DNA of 64,000 nt from Bugulina stolonifera (Eukaryota; Bryozoa; Gymnolaemata; Cheilostomatida; Bugulidae): assembly GCA_935421135.1 (NCBI GenBank), contig OW285187.1, positions 1,240,001 through 1,304,000 on the forward strand, written 5' to 3'. Position numbers and translations under genes: made by a program. Below are positions 1-10,000 of this stretch, in pieces; the stretch's first letter is position 1, and each line of letters begins with the position of its first letter. The notes under the pieces are model-generated. The model was not told where the DNA came from, ran no database searches, and saw only the letters and a program-made list of their open reading frames with translations.

Positions 1-779
1 TCATCACTTATGTAATCTGGCACTGTATTGTATAAATATAACATGGAATTCCAAACACCCAATGTTGACCTGTGCACATCAATATGAGATCATACAGTAC
101 AACTGAGAGGTGATTACCAACTTCGTACTCATTCAGTATATAGCTGGGTGGGGGAGATGCTTAGAACTATGGATTGATTTGAGGGAAAATAAACACATCA
201 GGAACAGGATTCAGACACATGTATCAATTCCTGCCTTATCATGCTTCCTGTGTTGGCAATTCCAATACATTAATAATCAACTTTATTAGGCTAATTAATA
301 CAACACAAAATAATACAGATAGACTTTATATTGTACGCACTACAACAGATTTATTAGTATTCTAAAAACATTATTAATTCAATTTTGAACAAATATTTAG
401 ATTTATTTCTTATGTTTAAACATTATATAATAATATTAGTCCATATAACCGTAATGTACACAAAAAGTCTATAAATAGTTAAAACTTGCACATCCAGTAT
501 ACCAACATACAAATGAACTGCACATGGAAAACAGTATTTATACACATTAAATAATATGCAAAACCGAACAGCTAGATCTCAGATGAACAACAGTAATAAT
601 ACATGCATTATATTATATATAAATAAGAGCAAAGTGTTGAGCTGCTACAGCATGACCACTTCGCAACTCTCAAAAATTAAGCTTCAACAACCGCATGTAT
701 AGTGGAAATCAACCCATACAGTGTGGTGAAACTGTCCAGCAGTGTGTGTAGGCTGATTGTCACTATATACATACATTTT
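1..779. other. No gene recognised
   Basis: AT-rich sequence with no convincing ORF. If the exon at 780-909 is real, the part next to it would be the 3' UTR or downstream flank of that minus-strand gene. I see nothing else here. Confidence 0.5.
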
Positions 780-909
780 TTATGTTGCTGAGGTGGCCGT
801 GATGGTAGCAGTCTCTTCACATGCTTGCCAGAGTGCCGGAGATTGGTCGTAATAGGGCGTCTTCATCTCGATGCTGATTTCCTGGGTCGTCGTACCAGTT
901 CGGCCATAA
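780..909 (-). CDS. Candidate 3'-terminal coding exon, unknown gene
   Basis: Read on the minus strand, a good acceptor (TTATTACAG) at 910-911 is followed by 130 nt: one carried-over base plus 43 codons ending in TAA at 780-782. The peptide starts YGRTGTTTQEISIEMK and looks coding (mixed charge, no low complexity). I do not recognise the family. The preceding exon may be at 2582-2634, which joins in frame. No further upstream exon was identified, so the gene is incomplete or the call is wrong. Confidence 0.35.
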
Positions 910-999
910 CTGTAATAACATTAATATCATCAGATCGCATTGGACCTACATGCATGTGTAAAAAGGCAGGATTTTATTATGCTATTATAGGTAAGTAGA

Positions 1000-1548
1000 A
1001 TTTGCGAATGATCGAAAAAGACAGCTCAAAACAGGAAGTTTCGAACCTGGATGTTTGTAAAACTGCTAGTTTGAAACTCTACACCCCAATCCCCAACTCT
1101 CAGACTTCAACAAATTTGGGACAGTTCGAAACCGAGCAGTTTAACACTGGACAGTTCGAAACCCCTAACCCCAACCCCCAGATTTCAACCAACTTTTAAT
1201 ATTATTTTTTTAGTTAAACAACTAAATAAATTAATTTATTTGTGAATTGTGTTCTTCTAAATGTAATCTACACAGTTTAGAACTGTCCGGTTTCGAACTG
1301 TCCGGTTGTGAAACGTCCTGTTTTGATTTGTCTTTTTCAAGATGTCCTTTACCGATTTCAACTAATTTTTATTTTTAATAGCATTTTTTGTTTTACTACT
1401 AGTAACTTGTAGAACACTAAATAATTAATTCTCTGTGAGTTATGTTCTTCTAACTATAATCTACACAGTTTCGAATTGGTTGTATACCAAACGTCCGGTT
1501 TAAAAATGTCCTATTTCAAACTGTATTTTTCAAAATGTCCCTTTACCA
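1000..1548. repeat. MITE-like repeat, two tandem copies (GTTCGAAAC family)
   Basis: About two head-to-tail copies (roughly 1003-1350 and 1360-1548) of a short repeat seen again near 17340 and 45917. The ends are made of iterated 12-16 bp words such as GGACAGTTCGAAAC, inverted at the other end as GTCCGGTTTCGAAC. The core shares GTGTTCTTCTAAATGTAATC. No long ORF. Probably a non-autonomous DNA element; the superfamily is unknown because I could not fix a target-site duplication. Confidence 0.6.
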
Positions 1549-1844
1549 GGTGAGTATGACCAAAGTATATAAGTCATATTTCAGCTGATGAATGTATTGG
1601 AGCTTTTCTTTGATTTTAATTATTATTTTGATTTTGTCATTTTAACTATAACTATTTTAATTTTAAATGCTTTACTAATTCTAAAAAATAATTAGGCCAC
1701 TTTCAATAATTATATATTATTTTATTCTTATTTAAAATAATTAAATAATCTTATCTCTAATGATGTAAATAATAATTTAATAATAAATATAACAATCCAA
1801 TGAATAAGAATGTTTTATGTTTTGTTACTCACTGGGCAAGATCA
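1549..1844. other. AT-rich spacer
   Basis: Very AT-rich with no ORF or repeat that I can name. Confidence 0.4.
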
Positions 1845-1971
1845 TTCAGCAGGCAACAGCTGTGTTAACAATGATGCTAAACCTTTACTCTCTATTCATA
1901 TAATAATTATTATTATATGAATAGAGAGTAAAGGTTTAGCATCATTGTTAACACAGCTGTTGCCTGCTGAA
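1845..1971. repeat. Perfect palindrome, 63-bp arms
   Basis: Bases 1845-1907 are the exact reverse complement of 1909-1971, with one central base at 1908. The arms match base for base and the centre is AT-rich (TAATAATTATTATTA). Such a structure could be a very young foldback insertion or an assembly or read fold-back artefact. Confidence 0.9.
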
Positions 1972-2581
1972 GTTTTCAGAAAACTTCACTAACCAGTGCT
2001 GCAGTTCATAATGAACATGACACAATATCAATACAGTAGAAATATTCAAAAAGTACATGTAGAATGAGAATATTTCAGCAAGCACATTCATATTGTTGAG
2101 ACAGGAAGTAGAGACTGTTGTCATAGGCAACAAAAGCATTCGGGAAACGTTAAAATTAGTTTGCACAAAGGTGTCAGGCTAACTGCTGGCGAGATTGTCG
2201 AGGTCTACTTAACTCGATTATCTTGTCTACGAACAATTTTTATTTGGCCGGTTTGTCTTCAGAAATGCCGTTCGTTCAGTGAGTCACTTTTAGTGACTAG
2301 GTGAGTTAAAATTAAATAAATACATTACTATTGACTCATTTTAATTTAAATAAACTATTTTTATTAAATTTCAATCAAATTTGATTCACCCCGGCACCGG
2401 ACCCCGGCAAACCCCGCCCCGTAATGTAGTACAACCGTGTGTGTTGGTGGCCTGTACACAGCATGAAACATGGTTTTTTCAGACCATTTATATAAATTAC
2501 AGCAATTAGTCGCCTACTTCCTGGTGCTGACTTTGCTAACTTTATGCTGCAAATACTTCATTACAATACATTTATACTTAC
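1972..2581. other. No gene recognised
   Basis: Contains a small hairpin near 2281-2297 (AGTCACTTTTAGTGACT) and a short CCCC/GGGG-rich patch near 2391-2421. Otherwise unremarkable. Confidence 0.4.
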
Positions 2582-2634
2582 TTTAATATCCTGAGCAATG
2601 CTCTCTTGCTGACCTGTCTGGTGTGATAGGAATA
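2582..2634 (-). CDS. Candidate internal exon, same unknown gene
   Basis: On the minus strand the 3' end abuts a strong donor (AAA|GTAAGTATA) and the 5' end an acceptor (TTGACAG). It holds 17 codons plus two bases, and these join in frame to the exon at 780-909. The acceptor word is the unit of the adjacent minisatellite, so alternative acceptors exist. Short and unsupported by homology. Confidence 0.22.
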
Positions 2635-2765
2635 CTGTCAATAGTATCCACACTGTCAATAGTATCCACACTGTCAATAGTATCCACACTGTCAATAGTA
2701 TCCACACTGTCAATAGTATCCACACTGTCCAGTGTCCACACTGTCCAGTGTCTACACTGTCCAGT
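2635..2765. repeat. 18/16-bp minisatellite abutting candidate exon
   Basis: About five units of ACTGTCAATAGTATCCAC, then 16-bp units ACTGTCCAGTGTCCAC. On the minus strand each 18-bp unit repeats TACTATTGACAG, a splice-acceptor-like word, immediately upstream of the candidate exon at 2582-2634. Confidence 0.85.
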
Positions 2766-2865
2766 TAGGTGATTGACCAAGGGATCTTGCAGTTGTATGC
2801 TTAGTGGCAGACTAAGGTATAAAGGTTGGCACTGGGTGATCCATGCATAAGTTAGCAATACTATG

Positions 2866-3597
2866 TTGTCTAACAGACATGTTGGATGTATGCTTACATA
2901 ATGACCTGCATGCTCATACCTACACGTACATGTATAATGTCCATTATTCTATGTAATACTGGCCATCAGCCATCAGTTGACTGCTCCATCCATTCTGAAG
3001 AAACTTCACTGAACTAAATTATATTATTTTCATAAACATGTAAGCATATGACTTTTTTTTATAGTCAATTTAGTGTCTTAGAAGACAATTATAATATTAC
3101 AAATTATGTAATATCATAATAAATTTGGAATAATATATGAAACTGAGCAATACCACAATATATTCTATGGTGGTGCATTCAACTGTGGGCAATTGCAGAG
3201 TTTGAAAATATGCTGACAAGTTATACTATTATAATACTCTGTTACAAGTATCCATACAACAATAGGTTGCACCAAATGATGCCTGCTTGTCTATTGTTAC
3301 CTATGTATTATTTGTATCTGTTTCACTGGGTTATCAATAGCAGCCTACGTAATGTACATGTCATGTACGTGATGTAATCTCTGTAACCTTCATCTGACTG
3401 TGTATCATAAATATTAAATACTCTATATGACCCGTATTTCTATTGTTTATGTTAATTGAATACAAACAGCATCACAATTATTATGTTTGCACATGTTTTG
3501 TTGACTGACTGAAACTGGACTATTAATTAACTTCTACATGTAGTCACTGCATACATCATCAGCTCAGCTATTGCTTTACTCTACTGTTCACAGTTGA
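2866..3597. other. No gene recognised
   Basis: AT-rich non-coding DNA. Several TACATGTA words are present. No exon signal pair with coding content was found. Confidence 0.4.
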
Positions 3598-3710
3598 GTG
3601 AGAGTTGTCTCCCCTGCTATACTATAAAGTGAGAGTTGTCTCCCCTGCTATACTATAAAGTGAGAGTTGTCTCCCCTGCTGTACTATGAAGTGAGAGTTG
3701 TCCCCTAATG
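3598..3710. repeat. 31-bp minisatellite
   Basis: About 3.6 units of a 31-bp repeat beginning GTGAGAGTTGTCTCCCCTGC. A diverged piece resumes after the MITE at about 4262-4290 (CACTATAAATCGAGAGTTGT), so the MITE sits inside the array. Confidence 0.85.
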
Positions 3711-3714
3711 CTAG

Positions 3715-4251
3715 GGCCACACTGACGCGATTTTTTGTGCGAATAGCGAATTTTGGCCAAAGGCGAATTCGCAAATCGCAAATTTTGTGCGAATTCGCGC
3801 AAAATTAGCGATTTCGCACTCGCTGATCTCAATCAGCTAATTCGCAACTCGCTAATTTGCGATTGGTCAATTTTTACTTGTCACGCTACTGTCACGTGTT
3901 CAGAGTCACGGATTTTCAATCAATCATGAGTTTAAATTATAATATTAAAATATTTATTTTAACTGAGGAATAAAATGACTACTTCCGTTTGCAAGAATTG
4001 TGTAACACGAATGAAAGTAAGAATAAAATAATTATTCTATTTCAATTATATTTTTATTTTACATTTTTCGGAGTTCTAGTTCTGCAGTGAATGAGAAACG
4101 TGACCGGGGATAATAATTTTTGATTCCTCATTGGGTGAAATCAATGCGAATTCGCTAATAGCTTTTGCAGTGTGACACGCTCGATTACAATTTGCGAATT
4201 CGCCTTTGGCCAAAATTCGCTATTCACAAAAAAATTCGCGTCAGTGTGGCC
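3715..4251. mobile_element. MITE with about 60-bp inverted ends (GGCCACACTGACGCG)
   Basis: The ends GGCCACACTGACGCGA and TCGCGTCAGTGTGGCC are inverted, and the match continues through GCGAATTTTGGCCAAAGGCG for about 60 bp. The interior is AT-rich without ORFs. Many GCGAATTCGC-like words recur near the ends. The flanks do not give a clean target duplication, so the superfamily is open. Confidence 0.8.
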
Positions 4252-5029
4252 TAAGCTTTACTGCACTATAAATCGAGAGTTGTCCCCTGTACAAACCAAC
4301 AACTGGTTGACAGTTTCTATATTTGCTGAGAGGCCAGCTGAAGCCTGACCTCTTTACAGCACTAACTTGAACGCAGAGGTTTGTGTACTATTACATGTAT
4401 TGTGGATACATTTTTGTTAGATGTCATTGGTATGACTTGCACTAGCATTTATAGTTAAAACAACCGAAATTTATTTAATAGATGAATGACACAGGGTATC
4501 TTCTAAGGTAGTTCTAGATCGGAAATGAGTTCATTTCTGGTTCTAGAAATGAGCTATGTATAATATGTATAATCAAAAAACTGATTGGTATTCGGCAACA
4601 GTCCTTAATACAACATCAATATTTATAGGCCTATTATGTTCTTGATCCAGAGGTATAACTGGTAGTCTATTTACTCCTCCAGCTGCTTGTAAACTTTGTA
4701 GAATTCCACGAAAAGTTTTTAAAATATATTCCATCTCATTTTTTAGATTTGAGATCAAATTCATTCAAATCAGATGGAGAGGAAGTGAAATCAGTGCTGG
4801 GATGCTCACTTGTACTATTGTGAGATACATTGTATGTAAAGCTAGCATGATGGCTACAATAGCAAAAATCTGAGCTAAGTTTTGGCTATCAAATTATGAA
4901 CTATTGTATCATGTAATATAATATCTATAAGCCATGTATAATGTCTCAACTGTTGGCAAACAAAATGTCGGTAAAATACAACAGGAAGCACACTATTACA
5001 ACCCAAACTGAATTTTTTTTATCACTAAA
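4252..5029. other. No gene recognised
   Basis: The remainder of the 31-bp repeat, then non-coding DNA. A 63-codon minus-strand reading frame at 4573-4764 has no splice, homology or composition support. Confidence 0.35.
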
Positions 5030-5031
5030 TA

Positions 5032-5589
5032 CAAGGTGCGTAAATTAAGTAATGAGACTGGTCATATAACATTAGTATAGAAACTGCTCTGGCAACTTCC
5101 CTGTAAAACTATGTAGTGTTAACTCTAATCTATCAGTAGTGCAATTAGCAACTTTATAGGAGTAGCAGATAAACTGTGAGAGCAAGTTTTGTAACATTGC
5201 TATTTCTACAGGCGTTCTAAAAATGGGTGAAAGAATCGGTCTTGAGCAGAACGGTGCGATAATGTTCTGTGTCAAACTTCAACACAGAGCCTCTGAAACT
5301 TACTCAAAGATTCAGCAGGTCTATGGAAAGACTGCTTTATCAAGAGCACAAGGTTTTAGGCGACTCAAAGCATTTTCCGAAGGCTGGGAGTCTGTAGAAG
5401 ATCAATCTCGGTCAGGAAATGTTAAAAATGATGAACGCCGTTGAGCGAATTAGAAAATTTTTTCAATCTAACCACCAGATTGATTGCTAAGCAAGACAAC
5501 TATTTTGAAGAAGATAACCTTAATTAGCAAATTAATTGTAAATAGTTAGCCTAGTAAAACAAGTCTCATTACTTAACTTACGGACCTTG
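5032..5589 (+). mobile_element. Internally deleted mariner element
   Basis: Inverted ends CAAGGTGCGTAAATTAAGTA and, at the right end, CAAGGTCCGTAAGTTAAGTA, flanked by TA on both sides (5030-5031, 5590-5591), the mariner target duplication. The 558-bp body keeps only the N-terminal transposase region, so it is a non-autonomous deletion derivative. Confidence 0.85.
5223..5444 (+). pseudogene. Mariner transposase N-terminal fragment
   Basis: The 73-codon frame reads like the helix-turn-helix N-terminus of mariner transposases: FCVKLQHRASETY, then YGKTALSRAQGFRRLKAF, then EDQSRSG. A full mariner transposase is about 340-350 residues; the linker and D,D34D catalytic domain are absent and the frame stops. 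Further match seems to continue out of frame for a few codons (IRKFFQSNHQI). Not functional. Confidence 0.8.
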
Positions 5590-5726
5590 TACATGTAAAT
5601 GATGTACATGCTGCATGCAACCATATTACATTGAATAACAAATAGTATAGTGGAGATAACACCTGAAAATACTACAGCTATTTGTCATCAACTATGTTAG
5701 CAGATGCTTCCTTGATGTAGATAATA

Positions 5727-5760
5727 ATAACCCCATGTAGGTAAATACGTAGGTACATAC
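5727..5760. repeat. Minisatellite, left part (GTAGGTAAATAC)
   Basis: Short stretch of GTAGGTAAATACGTAGGTAC-type units, continued at 6658-6775 on the far side of an inserted element. Confidence 0.7.
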
Positions 5761-6657
5761 GAAGAGTTGAATTCCAAAATGAGACATAGACCATTTTCAA
5801 AAAAATTGAGGTTGACATCCCACGGTGTTCTTCACAGTACAGAGTTTCATATGAACCAAAATATCTTTTTCAAAATGCTGCATATCCACAGTAATACTGT
5901 AACATTGGAAATACCAGTATACGGTTCCAAAATGAGATATATCCATGATTGTTGAATTCCAAAATGAGACAAATCCTTTTGTCCAATGACAATGTGTGCT
6001 CTTCAGCTAATCAGCCAATCAGTATCAACCTAGTATTTCATGCAAAACTCAATAATGGCTTCAATGTACAACCCTGTTGGTTTTGATTCCTTGGATGAAA
6101 ATGTTCAACAAACCTCTCCTAATAGTAGCAGCAAAAAAAGACCAAACAAAGAGGCTCACCAACAAACTATTAGAAAAAAGCTCTTCATAGTGGAGAAGTG
6201 ACAATGTCAGAATGACATAATATAGCCAATTTGATTCATTTCTTAATTTTTGGGGAGACATGCATGCACATAATATTGTTTAGATTGCTGTCAGAGATTG
6301 TGATCAGGGCTTCATTGTTTACTTTGAATTATTGACTAACTTAGTACAGGCTGTTATATGACAATAATAACATTCAACTATTTGATTCAGTTGTATATAT
6401 TATGAATCAGTGTCAAAGTGAGACATATCCGAGGATATGTCTCACTTTGGAACGAGATGTGAAATTCAAAGGACTGTAGCGCAGCTACATTGCTCACATG
6501 ATTTTCATAAAACATCCCAATGATTGGGCCTAAGTCTAACGTGTTGAAATGCGAAAAGTTTTGTGGTCTGTTGTACAAAGCTTTGCTGTGAAAATTCTTT
6601 CTCAAATATCTGAAATTGGAAAAAATGGACATGTCTCATTTTGGAATGCAGCTCTTC
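5761..6657. mobile_element. Foldback/MITE with iterated TTCCAAAATGAGACAT
   Basis: The left end GAAGAGTTGAATTCCAAAAT and the right end (reverse complement GAAGAGCTGCATTCCAAAAT) are inverted. The word CCAAAATGAGACAT or a close variant recurs inside in both orientations, near 5925, 5957, 6412, 6433 and 6632. ATAC lies at both flanks (5757-5760, 6658-6661), but the flanking array makes that ambiguous. No transposase ORF. Confidence 0.7.
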
Positions 6658-6775
6658 ATACGTAGGTAAATATTTAGCTAAATACGTTAGTACATACGTT
6701 GGTAAATACATAGGTACATACGTAGGTAAATACATAGGTACACACGCATGCAAATATGTAGGTAAATATGTAAGC
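6658..6775. repeat. Minisatellite, right part
   Basis: Units of about 24 bp built from TACGTAGGTAAATACATAGG. The interrupted array suggests the element at 5761-6657 jumped into it. Confidence 0.75.
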
Positions 6776-7012
6776 AAGAATAGAATTTTCTAGGTGAGCT
6801 TAAGTGATAACAATTTAGTTCACCACAATTCTGGTTCTTAAACCAAATACCTACAGCAAATAAACCTGGTGGTCTATTGGCTACAACAAGCCCTTGAATG
6901 TCTTTTAGGTAAACTAAATAGCTATCTGACTGTAGTGAGAGGCTGTCCTAAAGTGAGATACTTATACTCTTTAGAATAATTTATCATTTATCCTGTCTAA
7001 TATCAGATGTAC

Positions 7013-7068
7013 TCACTGTGATCTACTGCAGTTGAACTCCTTCTTAAAAGTCAATGTTAGAATAAATG
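7013..7068 (-). CDS. Transporter copy 1, exon 9 (C-terminus)
   Basis: Acceptor TTTCTTTTGCAG with a long pyrimidine tract, then 56 nt: the end of the last membrane segment (FILTLTF) and a short polar tail to TGA at 7013-7015. Copy 2 keeps the same exon length. Confidence 0.8.
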
Positions 7069-10000
7069 CTGCAAAAGAAATACAATGTCAAAGACAGCGA
7101 CGAAGAAAAAATGGGTTACTTCAACCAAAACTGTGTCCCTATCTATCACCAATGTATAGGGTTACGATTAAACTAGGAGTTATGCTACCTTGTGCCATCT
7201 TAATTAGAATGCTTATTAGGTTACTATCATTGAGTAAACTATCCGTCCTTCCATTATAATTGTATATTGTTGAATAATTTCAATTATAATGTGGGATGCA
7301 GGATTATGAGCAAATCCACTGGACTGGTAAGGGTGTGGTTCAGGATAGTCTATCCTTACTCACAGTCTACACTACAGTATACACTCTAACAGTCAATGAC
7401 CTACTGTCTACACTCTAACAGTCAATGACCTACTGTCTACACTCCAACAGTCAATGACCTACTGTCTACACTCTAACAGTCAATGACCTACAGTCTACAC
7501 TCTAACAGTCAATGACCTACTGTCTACACTCTAACAGTCAATGACCTACTGTCTACACTCTAACAGTCAATGACCTATTGTCTACACTCTAACAGTCAAT
7601 GACCTACTGTCTACACTCTAACAGTCAATGACTTACTGTCTACACTCTAACAGTCAATGACCTACTGTCTACACTCTAACAGTCAATGACCTACTGTCTA
7701 CACTCTAACAGTCAATGACCTACTGTCCACAATCTAACAGTCAATGACCTACTGTCCACACTCTAACAGTCAATGACCTACTGTCTACACTCTAACAGTC
7801 AATGACCTACTGTCTACACTCTAACAGTCAATGACCTACTGTCTACACTCTAACAGTCAATGACCTACTGTCCACAATCTAACAGTCAATGACCTACTGT
7901 CCACACTCTAACAGTCAATGACCTACTGTCTACACTCTAACAGTCAATGACCTACTGTCTACACTCTAACAGTCAATGACCTACTGTCCACACTCTAACA
8001 GTCAATGACCTACTGTCTACACTCTAACAGTCAATGACCTACTGTCCACACTCTAACAGTCAATGACCTACTGTCTACACTCTACACTCTACTGTCTATA
8101 CTTTGGTATCTTTGATATACTTGTACACTATAACTTACTACTTACTACTAATTATGACTGTCTCCAACAAATAATCTACTGTCTACTAATAATTACCATT
8201 TACAATAAACTTTTAGACAATTCTACAAGTAACTGTATCTTTTGTAGAGTATAGAATATACACTGCACACACCTATGCACATGAAGGTGCACCTGTGCAT
8301 ACACATACACCGACCCTATACTGGTTTTTATATCTAAGACTAATTCACCCTAATTCTCATTCATATCTTTCTCAAGCCGAGCAACATACACGTAGAAGTC
8401 GTAAATACTTACATATCGCTGATACAATTGCAGAGAAGATGAAGATTCCATAGAAGTGAAGAGCTTGCAAGATGAGGGTGGAGAGTCCTGCTGCCAGTAG
8501 ACCAGACGCTGCCTGTAAGCACAATCATTGGATGTGTAAATATGCTATTGTGGTTATTACTATAATATATTATGCATAATATGGCCTACATGCATTATTG
8601 CAAAATACATATTATATGACTAGACATGAGCAGTTGTACATGTATAACCAATTACTCCTACAAGTTCTTTCATCTATTTCAACCATCTACATCTACATCT
8701 ACATGTATTTCTACATGTAAATATAAGTTGTTCTATAAGTTACTTGTTTTAGAGTACTTACTTGTGATGTATACAGTAGTCCATAGTTTCTACCCATATT
8801 TTCAGAACCAAATGTTTTAGCTGTAGCAGTTGGGAAGAGAGTAAAGTTTCCAGAGCAGGTTAGAAAGAGGAGACAAATCCAGATAAAGAGAAGTGGACGA
8901 CCAGCGACATCAGCAAATACATGGGATAGATAGAGTGATGCCAGTAGACAGGTCACCATAGCACATAGTATAGACATTGATATCTACAATACAATTCAAT
9001 GTATGTTGCGCAGTACACCATAATAAATTCACATTATCAATTTTTACCTCTAGAACTAGCTCATAAGAACTCAGACCAGAACTACTACATATGTATCTAT
9101 TAGCTAGAACTGCAGCTGTCTCTAGCTGATCTGGTATGGTTGTTTACCCACCTTGAAGGACGTCTTATCTGCCAAAGCACCCCATAGTATTCTACCTAAA
9201 GCATTGCATGTCGTGGAGAAAGCACCAAGCAGTGCCAGGAAGTGATCATCATTCACAACTTGGTTCTCTCCGTATTCCTTGTACAGAGACGATATGAAAG
9301 TCACACAGATGCCATTGAGCAGGAACATAAACCAAAGCGTAATGAAAGGCCTTGACTTTACCACTTGAAGAGCCGAGATATCTCCTTGCTGTTCGTTCAC
9401 CTCCTGATCATTCATCTCCAGATCATTAATTGGGACAGACTCACTTCTATAGAAAATATATCATTACATGCTTTATTGGAACTTAGTTTAGATTTGGACA
9501 GCCAAGAGCAAGGTCTATAGAGAACTCACTATTCTCTGTTTGGATGGGAAACTTTTCACACATAACAGCAGATGAATCCAATATGTAAAATCTATATGTA
9601 TTTATATACACAATCTGCATACAGTGTACTGTTTCAGTGTTTGACACCTGATCAATGCAGCTCAGAGATATACCTAGGAGCACACCTTAGCAATACTGTA
9701 TATTTACAGCAAAGCGTATTTAAAAGGTGTGACATACACTGAACCAGAGTATATATACATGTAAATATACATTCATATGCATACGCCTATATCATTTTAC
9801 TCTGCACTTAAATAGACCTCAGCCTCACTGAACTACTACTTACTCTTGTGTCTTTAATTCATTACTAGCTGCTAGCAACAGGCTTTGGTCCTCCTCACCA
9901 ATAGGTTCAACAGGAAACATGAGCGCTACACCGATAAGTTGGAGTGCAAAGTAAACGCTAGCAGTCAACATAAACAATGTAGGTACTCTCTCTAACACTC

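Noticed and set aside
1002..1199. 65-codon ORF (GQFETEQFNTGQFETPN)
   Set aside because: Direct translation of the GTTCGAAAC repeat words at the end of the MITE-like repeat.
7032..7259. 75-codon plus ORF shared with copy 2 (57205-57387)
   Set aside because: Antisense to and downstream of exon 9; frame not conserved between copies.
7372..8096. CRISPR-like array
   Set aside because: Plain tandem repeat without unique spacers, in an animal intron.
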